From an uncultured Lachnospiraceae bacterium (GTDB lineage Bacteria; Bacillota; Clostridia; Lachnospirales; Lachnospiraceae), in the NCBI GenBank assembly GCA_948441955.1, contig CAOJQZ010000004.1, forward strand, positions 4,262 to 68,261: a stretch of DNA of 64,000 nucleotides, in the 5' to 3' direction. This document shows, one piece after another, positions 8,773-18,012 of this stretch (position 1 is its first letter; each line of letters starts with the position of its first letter). A program made the translations under genes and the position numbers. The notes beneath the pieces are model-generated. The model was not told the origin of the DNA. It did not search any database and was given only the letters and a program-made list of their open reading frames with translations.

Positions 8773-10635
8773 ATGCTGGAGCGTATACAAAAGGAAAACG
8801 ATATTAAAAATTTAACGATGGAGGAACTGCCTGTTCTTGCACAGGAGATTCGGGAGTTCCTTGTGGAAAAGGTTAGTAAGGCGGGAGGCCATCTTGCGTC
8901 GAACCTGGGGGTAGTTGAGCTTACTATGGCGCTACATCTGGTTTTTGACCTTCCCCAGGATAAGATTATATGGGACGTAGGGCACCAGTCTTATACGCAT
9001 AAGCTTCTGACCGGGAGAAAGGAAGGCTTTGACAGCCTGAGAAGCTATGGGGGATTAAGCGGTTTCCCAAAACGTAAGGAGAGCCGGTGCGACGCTTTTG
9101 ATACCGGACACAGTTCTACTTCTATATCTGCCGGACTGGGACTTGTGGAGGCAAGAGAAATCCAGGGGGAGGACTATCAAGTTATTTCTGTTATCGGAGA
9201 CGGATCCCTTACAGGCGGAATGGCTTATGAGGCGCTGAATAATGCTTCACATTTAAAAGCAAATTTTATAATCATATTGAATGACAATCATATGTCTATT
9301 TCCGAAAATGTTGGAGGAATGTCCAAATATTTGTCCCATCTTCGTACAGCAGATCTTTATACGGGACTTAAAAAGGGAGTAACAAATGTGCTTGAGCGGG
9401 TGCCTGTCGTAGGAAATACAATGATTGAACAGATACGTAAGACAAAGAGCAGTATCAAGCAGCTGGTAGTGCCGGGAATGCTTTTTGAGGATATGGGGAT
9501 TACTTATTTTGGACCGATCCAGGGGCATAATATTCCCATGCTTTTAAGGGCGCTTACAGAAGCGAAAAAGGTAAAAGGGCCCGTGCTTTTGCACGTCATG
9601 ACGCAGAAGGGAAAGGGCTACGAGCCGGCGGAAAGCGCGCCGGATATTTTTCATGGGATCGGACCTTTTGATATAGAGAGCGGTAAGGCGGCCGTGAAAA
9701 AAAATGCGGATACGTATACAGACGTTTTTGGAAAGGTTCTATGTGCGGAAGCGGCAAAAAATCCCCGTATTGCGGCAGTTACGGCGGCAATGACAGACGG
9801 AACCGGTCTTGCAGGATTTAAGAGGCGTTTTCCCAATCGTTTTTTTGACGTGGGAATTGCGGAGGAGCATGGGGTAACCTTTTCTGCCGGCCTTGCCGCA
9901 GGAGGTTTGAAACCTGTCTTTGCAGTTTATTCCTCCTTTTTACAGAGAGGATATGATCAGATCATCCATGATGCGGCGCTGCAGAATCTTCCGGTGGTAT
10001 TTGCAGTAGACCGCGCCGGACTTGTGGGAAACGACGGAGAGACCCATCAGGGGATTTTTGATATTTCATATCTAAGTGCAATTCCCAATATGACGGTTAT
10101 GTCTCCGAAAAATAAATGGGAAATGGCTGATATGCTTCGATTTTTGATGGAATATGACGGGCCGGCGGCGCTTCGCTATCCCAGAGGAACAGCCTATGAC
10201 GGATACAGGGAATTCCGGGCGCCAATCGAATACGGGAAAAGTGAGTGGATCTGGGAGGAGGAGGATATTGCCATATTAAGCGTAGGGCATATGTTTGAGG
10301 AGGCAGTACAGGTGCGAAAGAACCTGAAGGACGAGGGCTTTCCGTGCAGCTTGATAAATGCGAGGTTTGTGAAGCCAGTTGACGAGGAGATGATTTTAAA
10401 GGTTTCAAAGGGACATCGTATCGTGGCTGTCATTGAGGAAAATGTAAAAACCGGAGGATATGGAGAGCATGTACTGGAATACACGGCAAGAATGAATCTT
10501 TCGGTGAAGATACTGATGCTGGCGCTTCCGGATACTTATGTAGAGCATGGAAGTATTGCAGAGCTTAGGAAGGAGAACGGGATTGACAGCAGAAGTATGA
10601 CAGAAAGAATTCTGAAAGCAGTTAAGGAGTTATGA
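8773..10635 (+). CDS. dxs: 1-deoxy-D-xylulose-5-phosphate synthase
   Basis: A 620-residue thiamine-diphosphate enzyme that condenses pyruvate and glyceraldehyde 3-phosphate, the first step of the MEP isoprenoid pathway. Visible motifs are DTGHSSTS, the TPP/Mg site GDGSLTGGMAYEALNNA with a later NDNHMSIS, the transketolase-type FFDVGIAEEHGVTFSAGLA, and DRAGLVGNDGETHQG. Length is normal. It starts 15 bases after ispA, with AGAAGAGG upstream, and is followed after one base by tlyA. Confidence 0.96.
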   Translation: MLERIQKENDIKNLTMEELPVLAQEIREFLVEKVSKAGGHLASNLGVVELTMALHLVFDLPQDKIIWDVGHQSYTHKLLTGRKEGFDSLRSYGGLSGFPKRKESRCDAFDTGHSSTSISAGLGLVEAREIQGEDYQVISVIGDGSLTGGMAYEALNNASHLKANFIIILNDNHMSISENVGGMSKYLSHLRTADLYTGLKKGVTNVLERVPVVGNTMIEQIRKTKSSIKQLVVPGMLFEDMGITYFGPIQGHNIPMLLRALTEAKKVKGPVLLHVMTQKGKGYEPAESAPDIFHGIGPFDIESGKAAVKKNADTYTDVFGKVLCAEAAKNPRIAAVTAAMTDGTGLAGFKRRFPNRFFDVGIAEEHGVTFSAGLAAGGLKPVFAVYSSFLQRGYDQIIHDAALQNLPVVFAVDRAGLVGNDGETHQGIFDISYLSAIPNMTVMSPKNKWEMADMLRFLMEYDGPAALRYPRGTAYDGYREFRAPIEYGKSEWIWEEEDIAILSVGHMFEEAVQVRKNLKDEGFPCSLINARFVKPVDEEMILKVSKGHRIVAVIEENVKTGGYGEHVLEYTARMNLSVKILMLALPDTYVEHGSIAELRKENGIDSRSMTERILKAVKEL

Positions 10636-10636
10636 C

Positions 10637-11446
10637 ATGAAGGAGCGTTTGGATGTTCTGCTTGTAAAAAGAAATCTTGCATCGTCAAGAGAGAAGGCAA
10701 AGGCAGTAATTATGTCGGGGAATGTTTATGTGGACGGGCAGAAGGAGGATAAGCCGGGAACAGTCTTTAAGGAAGAAGCTGTAATTGAGGTCAGAGGAAA
10801 CACGCTGCCATATGTAAGCCGGGGAGGCTTAAAGCTTGAAAAGGCTCTGAAGCTTTTTACAGCTGAAGTAGAGGGTAAAATCTGTACGGACGTAGGTTCG
10901 TCAACCGGAGGATTTACAGATTGTATGTTGAAAAACGGCGCGGTAAAGGTTTATGCAATAGACGTGGGAAAAGGACAGCTTGACTGGAAGCTTCGGCAGG
11001 ACGAACGGGTTGTATGCATGGAAAAGACAAATATCAGGTATGTGAAGCCGGAGGACATCGGGGAGCCGGTTGATTTTTCCTCTGTGGATGTTTCCTTTAT
11101 CTCGCTTAGGAAGGTACTTTTGCCGATCCGCAATTTTCTGAAAGATGAGGGGGAGATCGTCGCGCTTATTAAACCGCAGTTTGAGGCAGGCCGTGAAAAA
11201 GTGGGAAAGAAAGGTGTCGTAAGAGATCGAAAGGTTCATGTGGAGGTAATCGAAGCGGTGACAGGGTTTGCCCAACAGAATGGTTTTTTGATCGAAGCCC
11301 TCACTTTTTCGCCAATTCGGGGGCCGGAGGGAAATATTGAATATCTGGTACATTTAAGAAAATGTGAAGGAGCCGGGAAGGTCTGCAGGGGGATTGATAT
11401 TAAGGCGACTGTAGACGAAGCATTCGAAATGCTTGCGAAGGGATAG
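10637..11446 (+). CDS. tlyA: TlyA family RNA methyltransferase (putative 2'-O-methyltransferase)
   Basis: A 269-residue protein with an N-terminal S4 RNA-binding domain (ERLDVLLVKRNLASSREKAK) and a FtsJ-like Rossmann methyltransferase domain with the SAM site DVGSSTGGFTDCML around residue 93, then VDVSFISLRKVL and KPQFEAGR. TlyA proteins methylate cytidine 2'-O positions in rRNA. It sits between dxs and nadK as in many Clostridia. A hemolysin role, sometimes attached to the name, is not supported by anything seen here. Confidence 0.93.
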   Translation: MKERLDVLLVKRNLASSREKAKAVIMSGNVYVDGQKEDKPGTVFKEEAVIEVRGNTLPYVSRGGLKLEKALKLFTAEVEGKICTDVGSSTGGFTDCMLKNGAVKVYAIDVGKGQLDWKLRQDERVVCMEKTNIRYVKPEDIGEPVDFSSVDVSFISLRKVLLPIRNFLKDEGEIVALIKPQFEAGREKVGKKGVVRDRKVHVEVIEAVTGFAQQNGFLIEALTFSPIRGPEGNIEYLVHLRKCEGAGKVCRGIDIKATVDEAFEMLAKG

Positions 11447-11452
11447 AAAAAA

Positions 11453-12286
11453 ATGGAACGTTTTTTTATTGTAACAAATGACGGAAAGGATCAGGGACAG
11501 AAGATAACAGAAAGGATCATTCATATTCTTGAAAGCTCGGGGAAAACATGTATCCGATGCAGGAAGGATGAAGACAAAAAGATCATAAGAAGTTCCATAC
11601 CTCAGGAATTTGACTGTGCAGTTGTTATCGGCGGAGACGGAACATTGATTGAAGTTGCAAGAGCGCTTCATGGGAGAGACATTCCCATACTGGGTATTAA
11701 TATGGGGACTTTGGGATATCTTGCGGAAGTGGAGGTCAATCATATTGATGAAGCGTTAAAGCGGCTGCTTTCCGGAGAGTATGCCATAGAAGACCGGATG
11801 ATGCTGGAGGGCAGTCTGGGCGGAGCGGTCAGGGATGTTGCGCTGAATGACATTGTAGTGGCGAGGAATGGGGATCTGCGGCTGATTCATTTTAAACTGT
11901 ATGTAAATGGGGAACTTTTAAATTCCTATGAGGCGGACGGTATGATTATTTCTACGCCCACAGGTTCCACTGCATATAATTTATCAGCGGGGGGACCGAT
12001 TGTAGAGCCTACCGCAGCCATGATTGTTATTACTCCGATATGTTCCCATGCACTTAATACAAGCAGCATTGTATTATCTGCAGAGGACGAGCTTATCATA
12101 GAGATCGGAAAAGGGAAACACGGCAGGCTGGAGGAGGCGTGCATTGCTTTCGACGGTGCGGATACCCTTACAATGACGGAGGGAGACACAGTAACAATAA
12201 GGAGGGCTGCGTCAGCAGCAAAGATCGTCAAGCTCAGCCGTGTCAGCTTTCTGGAGACGCTGCGAAGGAAGATGAAAGGAAATTAG
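11453..12286 (+). CDS. nadK: NAD(+) kinase
   Basis: A 277-residue ATP-NAD kinase that makes NADP. The family motif GGDGT occurs near residue 63, with NMGTLGYLAEVE following, the NE/D region around DIVVARNG, and the second signature STPTGSTAYNLSAGGPI near residue 163. The ribosome binding site is weak (GAAGGGATAG); the start is fixed by the family N-terminus. It is followed 6 bases later by argR. Confidence 0.95.
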   Translation: MERFFIVTNDGKDQGQKITERIIHILESSGKTCIRCRKDEDKKIIRSSIPQEFDCAVVIGGDGTLIEVARALHGRDIPILGINMGTLGYLAEVEVNHIDEALKRLLSGEYAIEDRMMLEGSLGGAVRDVALNDIVVARNGDLRLIHFKLYVNGELLNSYEADGMIISTPTGSTAYNLSAGGPIVEPTAAMIVITPICSHALNTSSIVLSAEDELIIEIGKGKHGRLEEACIAFDGADTLTMTEGDTVTIRRAASAAKIVKLSRVSFLETLRRKMKGN

Positions 12287-12292
12287 GGTGAC

Positions 12293-12742
12293 ATGAAGGT
12301 AAACAGGCATGCAAAAATCATAGAATTAATCCGTACACATCGGATTGAGACACAGGAGGAGCTGGCAGCCATGCTTCAGGGAGAGGGATTCCGGGTGACC
12401 CAGGCAACAGTATCCAGGGACATCAGGGATCTGAAACTTACAAAGGTTCCCGCAGACGGAGGGGGGCAGCGGTATGCGATTCATCAGGACGAACAGAACG
12501 GCATGAATGAGAAATATATGCGCGTGTTAAGGGACGGTTATGTTTCCATGGATATGGCGCAGAACATTCTTGTTATAAAGACAGTATCGGGTATGGCAAT
12601 GGCAGTCTGCGCGGCGGTTGACGCTATGGAATGGAAGGAAGTTGTAGGGAGTATTGCAGGGGACGATACAATCATGTGTGCAATACGAAGTGTGGAGGAT
12701 ACCGTACAGGTAATGGAAAAGATCAGGAGAATTGTTCTGTAG
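12293..12742 (+). CDS. argR: Arginine repressor / ArgR-type regulator
   Basis: A 149-residue protein with an N-terminal winged helix (IETQEELAAMLQGEGFRVTQATVSRDIRDLKLTKV) and a C-terminal hexamerisation and arginine-binding domain (VVGSIAGDDTIMCAIRS, where the GDDT aspartates bind arginine in the family). ArgR controls arginine metabolism; its place before recN is typical for Firmicutes. No obvious ARG box was found nearby. Confidence 0.94.
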   Translation: MKVNRHAKIIELIRTHRIETQEELAAMLQGEGFRVTQATVSRDIRDLKLTKVPADGGGQRYAIHQDEQNGMNEKYMRVLRDGYVSMDMAQNILVIKTVSGMAMAVCAAVDAMEWKEVVGSIAGDDTIMCAIRSVEDTVQVMEKIRRIVL

Positions 12743-12751
12743 GAGGGACAG

Positions 12752-14437
12752 ATGTTACAAAGTTTACATGTAAAGAATCTGGCATTGATCGATGAGATTG
12801 AAGTTGAATTTGGAGACGGGTTAAACATACTGACCGGTGAAACCGGAGCTGGAAAATCTATTATCCTTGGTTCTGTAAATCTTGCTTTGGGTGGGAAATA
12901 TACAAAGGATATGATAAGAACAGGCGCAGAATATGGTTTTGTGGAGCTTACTTTCAGTGTAGAAGATCCGGCTCAGATAAATGCACTTAAAGAGCTGGAT
13001 ATTTTTCCTGAGGACGGACTGGTAGTGCTAAGCAGACGTCTGATGGAGAAAAGGAGTGTCAGCCGTATTAATGGAGAAACAGTGACAATGGCAGTTTTAA
13101 AAGAAACAGCGTCTGTTTTAATCGACATCCATGGACAGCATGAGCATCAGTCACTGCTATATAAAAAGAACCATCTGGCTCTGGTAGACGCTTTTGCCGG
13201 AGAGCAGCTTAAGGAAATAAAGGAAAAGGCCGGGGAGGCCTGCCGGGAATACAGAAGATTGAAAAAACGGCTGAAGGAGTCCGATATGGACGAGTCACAG
13301 CGGGCGAAGGAGATTTCTTTTCTCAGGTTTGAGATTGAAGAAATCGAAAATGCCGCGCTGCGGGAAGGTGAGGATGAGGAGCTTGAGGCTCTTTTCAGGC
13401 GCATGGAGAACGGAAAACGTATTACACAAAGCGTTGTGTCTGCGTACGCCTATACAAGTGAAGGCGACACAAGCGCCAGCGAGAGTTTAAGCCGGGCAAT
13501 ACGTATGCTTTCCGACATTACAGGGTATGATGAAAGAGGAGCAGAGCTCTATGGACAGCTTTCGGAAATAGACAGTCTGCTGAATGATTTTAACAGAGAG
13601 CTTTCTGACTATCTGAGTTCCTGTGAATTTTCTGAGGAGGAATTTTATGAAACGGAAAACCGCCTAAATGAGATCAATCATTTAAAGACAAAATATGGAA
13701 ATACAATCGGGCAGATTGCTGCATATAAGGAAGACCTGCAGGATAAGCTTATCCAGCTGGAGGATCACGAAGCTTACATGGCTGCTTTAAAGGAGGAGCT
13801 TATAAAAGCAGAAAAAAGTTATCTGAAAGCATCGGAGGAGCTTACAAAGATACGGAAGGCTCAGGGCAGACTTTTGGAGAAAGAGGTTGCGGAGGGGTTA
13901 AAGGAGCTTAATTTTGCAGATGTGCGGTTTGAAATTTTGGTGGGCGCACTTGAGGATTATACGCCGGAGGGTATGGATGATGTGGAGTTTCGAATCTCGC
14001 TGAATCCGGGACTCCCTGTAAGACCGCTTGCCGATGTGGCGTCGGGAGGAGAACTGTCAAGAATCATGCTGGCCATTAAGGCTGTTATGGCAGACAGAGA
14101 TGCGGTGGAAACGCTTATCTTTGACGAAATTGATGTGGGAATTAGCGGACGCACGGCACAAAAGGTGTCTGAAAAGATGGCGGTGATCGGGCGGAAACAT
14201 CAGGTGATCTGTATTACACATCTTGCCCAGATTGCCGCTATGGCAGACGTGCATTTTCTTATTGAGAAAAGAGTAAGGAGCAAGGATACCACAACAACCA
14301 TCTGCTGTCTTAATGAGGAAGAGGTTGTAAAGGAACTGGCTAGGATTCTGGGCGGAGCCCGGATTACGGATGCGGTAATTGAAAATGCCCGTGAGATGAA
14401 GGAGCTTGCAAAATTTACAAAAGAAAAAATAAAATAA
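12752..14437 (+). CDS. recN: DNA repair protein RecN
   Basis: A 561-residue SMC-like ATPase. The N-terminal Walker A is GETGAGKS (around residues 28-35) after LHVKNLALIDEIEVEFGDGLN; the central part is coiled coil (roughly residues 150-370); the C-terminal head has the signature SGGELSRIMLAIK and Walker B LIFDEIDVGISG. RecN acts early in double-strand break repair. Full length; the terminator directly after it closes the long operon. Confidence 0.96.
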   Translation: MLQSLHVKNLALIDEIEVEFGDGLNILTGETGAGKSIILGSVNLALGGKYTKDMIRTGAEYGFVELTFSVEDPAQINALKELDIFPEDGLVVLSRRLMEKRSVSRINGETVTMAVLKETASVLIDIHGQHEHQSLLYKKNHLALVDAFAGEQLKEIKEKAGEACREYRRLKKRLKESDMDESQRAKEISFLRFEIEEIENAALREGEDEELEALFRRMENGKRITQSVVSAYAYTSEGDTSASESLSRAIRMLSDITGYDERGAELYGQLSEIDSLLNDFNRELSDYLSSCEFSEEEFYETENRLNEINHLKTKYGNTIGQIAAYKEDLQDKLIQLEDHEAYMAALKEELIKAEKSYLKASEELTKIRKAQGRLLEKEVAEGLKELNFADVRFEILVGALEDYTPEGMDDVEFRISLNPGLPVRPLADVASGGELSRIMLAIKAVMADRDAVETLIFDEIDVGISGRTAQKVSEKMAVIGRKHQVICITHLAQIAAMADVHFLIEKRVRSKDTTTTICCLNEEEVVKELARILGGARITDAVIENAREMKELAKFTKEKIK

Positions 14438-14454
14438 AATAATTGCGGCATACT

Positions 14455-14490
14455 AAGATAGATATCTGTTACAGGTATCTATCTTTTTTT
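14455..14490 (+). terminator. Rho-independent terminator after recN
   Basis: AAGATAGATA (14455-14464) pairs with TATCTATCTT (14476-14485), with an inner CTG/CAG extension of the stem, and is followed by seven T residues. It lies just before spoIVB, so spoIVB needs its own (probably sporulation-specific) promoter. Confidence 0.9.
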
Positions 14491-14512
14491 GATGTGTCGG
14501 AGGGAAATAAAG

Positions 14513-15583
14513 ATGTTTAAATACTGGTATCGAAGAATTTTGATTATGGCTGTTGTTTTTTTTGCTGCAGTTGGAGGGAGCTATTGTCTCATTGAGGGAG
14601 AACGCGTCGGCATGAGACAGGAAGTAAGCGGAGAGCCTTCGGAGAATACAATGGTGATTCCCGGAGGTATGCCGGTAGGCATCTACCTGGAAACAGACGG
14701 GGTTATGATTCTTGGGACGGAGAGTATTGATGCAGTTGACGGAATGAAATATAATCCGGCAGAACATCTTGTAAAGTCAGGAGATTATATTGTGGGCATA
14801 AACGGGCGGCAGATCGATACGAAAGGCCAGCTCATAGAGGCAGTGTCGCAGCTTGAAGAGGATGAGGTAGTACTCACTGTAAAAAGAGATAATAAGAAGC
14901 TGGATATTAGGTTCAAGCCGGTACAATATAAGCTTGGCAAATATAAGCTTGGCATCTGGGTGCGGGATAATACCCAGGGGCTTGGCACAGTGACCTTCCT
15001 GAATGCGGAAAGTGAGTTTGGAGCGCTGGGGCACGGAATCCATGATATAGATACGAATGAGCTTCTTAACATCTCGGACGGGACTCTTTATATTACCAGT
15101 ATCCGGGATATTCAAAAAGGAGAAAGCGGTTCTCCGGGAGGCATGGAGGGACTTATTGTTTATAATAATTATAATGTTCTGGGAACAATTACGAAAAATA
15201 CAGAGGTAGGGATCTTCGGAACCGTCGACAGGATCGACGCCCTTTTCTCGGATCAGGAGCCCGTGGAGACTGCAAAGAAGGAGGAAATTACAAATGGACC
15301 GGCGACGATACGATGCGCTGTATCCGGAGAGATAAAGGAATATGAAATAGAGATAAAAGGAGTAGATTACTATACAAATGAGATTAACAAGGGCCTGACT
15401 ATAGAGGTGACAGATGAAGAGCTTCTCCGGGAAACGGGGGGAATCGTTCAGGGCATGAGCGGAAGTCCTATTATACAGAATGGAAAGCTTGTAGGTGCGG
15501 TAACACATGTTTTTGTCAATAATCCGACAAAAGGATATGGTATTTTTATAGAAAACATGCTTGAAATTTGTAAAAATATGTAG
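14513..15583 (+). CDS. spoIVB: SpoIVB peptidase (serine protease, S55 family)
   Basis: The ATG at 14513 follows GGAGGGAAATAAAG; an upstream in-frame ATG at 14489 lies in the terminator. The 356-residue protein has one N-terminal membrane/export helix (about residues 6-24), a PDZ domain (around residues 88-140), and the S55 protease domain with ALGHGIHD (His174) and GMSGSP (residues 314-319). In the family a forespore-secreted SpoIVB cuts SpoIVFA, switching on pro-sigma-K processing. Its place before spo0A is the classical arrangement. Confidence 0.95.
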   Translation: MFKYWYRRILIMAVVFFAAVGGSYCLIEGERVGMRQEVSGEPSENTMVIPGGMPVGIYLETDGVMILGTESIDAVDGMKYNPAEHLVKSGDYIVGINGRQIDTKGQLIEAVSQLEEDEVVLTVKRDNKKLDIRFKPVQYKLGKYKLGIWVRDNTQGLGTVTFLNAESEFGALGHGIHDIDTNELLNISDGTLYITSIRDIQKGESGSPGGMEGLIVYNNYNVLGTITKNTEVGIFGTVDRIDALFSDQEPVETAKKEEITNGPATIRCAVSGEIKEYEIEIKGVDYYTNEINKGLTIEVTDEELLRETGGIVQGMSGSPIIQNGKLVGAVTHVFVNNPTKGYGIFIENMLEICKNM

Positions 15584-15657
15584 AAAAAGAGAATAAAACG
15601 CAGAAAACAATCATAATATGCAAAAATTTTACGATATTAATTTCTTGAATTATAATA

Positions 15658-15664
15658 TGACGAA
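15658..15664 (+). promoter_or_regulatory. Candidate 0A box upstream of spo0A
   Basis: TGACGAA at 15658-15664 matches the Spo0A binding core TGNCGAA and lies 54 bases before the spo0A start, directly after a TATAAT (15651-15656). This fits autoregulation of spo0A, which is known in Bacillus. A 7-base match alone is weak evidence. Confidence 0.45.
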
Positions 15665-15717
15665 ATATATAATGTGTTTTGACGGTTTTGTAGTATAGGA
15701 AGGAGGAATTGTGGGAA

Positions 15718-16509
15718 ATGGGAGAAATAGCCGTGGCAATAGCCGACGACAATGAAAGAATCTTGGATTTACTTGGCGAAATGATTGATGCAGACAAAAG
15801 CTTAAATCTTGTAGGAAAAGCTAAAAACGGGGAAGACGCCTACTCGATTATTAAAGAAAAACAGCCGGATGTGATGCTTATGGATCTGATTATGCCGAAA
15901 ATGGATGGATTGAGTGTTATGGATCTTGTCAACCGTGATAAGGAGATTAAAAAAAGACCCAGTTTTATTATTGTGACGGCAGTAGGACAGGAAAGAATTA
16001 CAGAAGATGCTTTCAGAAGAGGAGCGAATTATTATATTCTTAAGCCATTCAATAATGAAATGGTTTTAAACAGAATAAAAAACGCGGGACATACAGTTCA
16101 TCATGAAATCCGGCCGTCAGGAGGATATGAACCAGAAAGCGCATTTGAGTCCGGTATAAATCTGGAGGCGCGGGTGACGGATATGATTCATGAGATTGGG
16201 ATACCTGCACATATCAAAGGGTATCATTATCTGAGAGATGCGATTATAATGGCGATTGAGGATATGGATGTACTGAATGCAATTACGAAGGTGCTGTATC
16301 CTACAGTTGCAAAAAAGCATCAGACAACATCAAGCCGCGTAGAACGCGCAATCCGGCATGCAATTGAGGTGGCGTGGAGCAGAGGAAAATTAGATACGCT
16401 GGATGATTTATTCGGATATACCGTGAGCAATGGAAAAGGAAAGCCGACCAACTCGGAATTTATTGCGCTTATTGCAGATACGATTCGTTTGGAATATAAA
16501 AACAGATAA
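15718..16509 (+). CDS. spo0A: Sporulation master regulator Spo0A
   Basis: The ATG at 15718 is used, after AGGAGG (15701-15706); an in-frame TTG at 15709 is too close to that site. The 263-residue protein has an N-terminal receiver domain with the acidic pair near residues 9-10 (ADDN), the phosphoacceptor Asp56 in LMDLIMPKMDG and a KPF motif, then a linker and the Spo0A DNA-binding domain (YLRDAI, HQTTSSRVERAIRHAIEVAWSRG, PTNSEFIALIAD). When phosphorylated it starts sporulation. Intact. Confidence 0.97.
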   Translation: MGEIAVAIADDNERILDLLGEMIDADKSLNLVGKAKNGEDAYSIIKEKQPDVMLMDLIMPKMDGLSVMDLVNRDKEIKKRPSFIIVTAVGQERITEDAFRRGANYYILKPFNNEMVLNRIKNAGHTVHHEIRPSGGYEPESAFESGINLEARVTDMIHEIGIPAHIKGYHYLRDAIIMAIEDMDVLNAITKVLYPTVAKKHQTTSSRVERAIRHAIEVAWSRGKLDTLDDLFGYTVSNGKGKPTNSEFIALIADTIRLEYKNR

Positions 16510-16575
16510 TGCTTTTCTTCCATGAAAAAATGCGGTATAATAAATAATATCGTTAAATCGGGAGGAAGAGAAGTA

Positions 16576-18012
16576 ATGAAGAAAATACTTTTTGCAACTT
16601 CAGAAGCAGTACCCTTCATAAAGACCGGAGGACTTGCTGATGTTGCGGGGACTTTGCCAAAAAATTTTGATAAGGAAAAATATGATGTAAGAGTCATGCT
16701 TCCAAAGTATATGTGTATGAAAGAACAGTGGAAGGAAAAGCTTACGTATCACAGTCATTTTTATATGGATCTGGGATGGAGAACACAGTACGTAGGAGTT
16801 TTAGAGATACAGTACGATGGAATTACATTCTATTTTATAGATAATGAATATTATTTTAATGGTTTTGCACCATACGGAGACATGTATGCAGATATTGAAA
16901 AATTTGCATTTTTCTCCAAAGCAGTCTTAAGTGCATTGCCGGTAATTAATTTCAGACCGGATATTATCCACTGTCATGACTGGCAGACCGGACTTGTTCC
17001 AATATTCTTGGATAATTTCCGTTATTCAAATGAATATTACCGTGGAATTAAGACAATTATGACCATACATAATCTGAAATTCCAGGGAACGTGGGATACA
17101 AAAAGGGTGAGGGACATTACAGGACTGCCCCAGTATTATTTTGCACCGGACAAGCTGGAGGCTTATAAGGACGCCAATTATCTGAAGGGTGGAATCGTGT
17201 ATGCAGACAGGATCACGACAGTGAGTAATTCTTATGCAGAAGAGATTAAAATGCCGTTTTATGGAGAGAAACTGGATGGCCTGATGCGCGCCCGTTCTAA
17301 TTGTCTGTCCGGCATTGTGAACGGGATTGACTATGATGATTTCAATCCGGAGACGGATAGCTGTATTGAAAAGAATTACAATATCCAGAACTTCCGAAAG
17401 GAAAAGGTGAAAAATAAGATTGCGCTTCAAAAGGAGCTTGGGCTTGAACAGAATCCGAAAACAATGATGATTGGAATTGTGTCGAGACTTACTGACCAAA
17501 AGGGATTCGATCTGATTGCCTATATTATGGACGAGCTTTGTCAGGATGCCGTTCAGATCGTTGTTCTGGGAACAGGCGAGGAGCAGTATGAAAATATGTT
17601 CCGTCATTTTGACTGGAAATATCACGGGAAGGTGTCTGCAAATATTTTCTATTCAGAGGAGCTTTCGCATAAGATATATGCGGCATCGGACGCATTTCTT
17701 ATGCCGTCTCTGTTTGAGCCGTGCGGCTTAAGCCAGCTTATGAGTCTCCGGTACGGAACAGTTCCGATTGTAAGGGAGACCGGAGGGCTTAAAGACACGG
17801 TAGAGGCATACAACGAGTATGAGAAGACCGGAACAGGCTTCAGTTTCCTGAATTATAATGCACATGAGATGTTAGGAACAATCCGTTATGCAGAAAAGAT
17901 ATATTATGACAGAAAAAGAGACTGGAATAAGATCGTAGAACGAGGAATGGAGCAGGATTTCTCCTGGAAAAATTCTGCAAAACAGTATGAGGCATTATAC
18001 GATGACATGTAA
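16576..18012 (+). CDS. glgA: Glycogen synthase (ADP-glucose type)
   Basis: The ATG at 16576, after GGGAGGAAGAG, gives the family N-terminus MKKILFATSEAVPFIKTGGLADVAG with the KTGGL substrate loop. The 478-residue GT5 enzyme shows HCHDWQTG, then the C-terminal GT-B domain with SRLTDQKGFDL and the E-x7-E region PSLFEPCGLSQL. It extends alpha-1,4-glucan chains. No other glycogen genes are adjacent. A TATAAT at 16536-16541 may serve as -10 but no good -35 is seen. Confidence 0.94.
   Translation: MKKILFATSEAVPFIKTGGLADVAGTLPKNFDKEKYDVRVMLPKYMCMKEQWKEKLTYHSHFYMDLGWRTQYVGVLEIQYDGITFYFIDNEYYFNGFAPYGDMYADIEKFAFFSKAVLSALPVINFRPDIIHCHDWQTGLVPIFLDNFRYSNEYYRGIKTIMTIHNLKFQGTWDTKRVRDITGLPQYYFAPDKLEAYKDANYLKGGIVYADRITTVSNSYAEEIKMPFYGEKLDGLMRARSNCLSGIVNGIDYDDFNPETDSCIEKNYNIQNFRKEKVKNKIALQKELGLEQNPKTMMIGIVSRLTDQKGFDLIAYIMDELCQDAVQIVVLGTGEEQYENMFRHFDWKYHGKVSANIFYSEELSHKIYAASDAFLMPSLFEPCGLSQLMSLRYGTVPIVRETGGLKDTVEAYNEYEKTGTGFSFLNYNAHEMLGTIRYAEKIYYDRKRDWNKIVERGMEQDFSWKNSAKQYEALYDDM

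Noticed and set aside
14777..15610. 277-residue open frame on the minus strand
   Set aside because: It lies wholly opposite spoIVB, has no ribosome binding site or recognisable motif, and is rich in residues expected from antisense translation.
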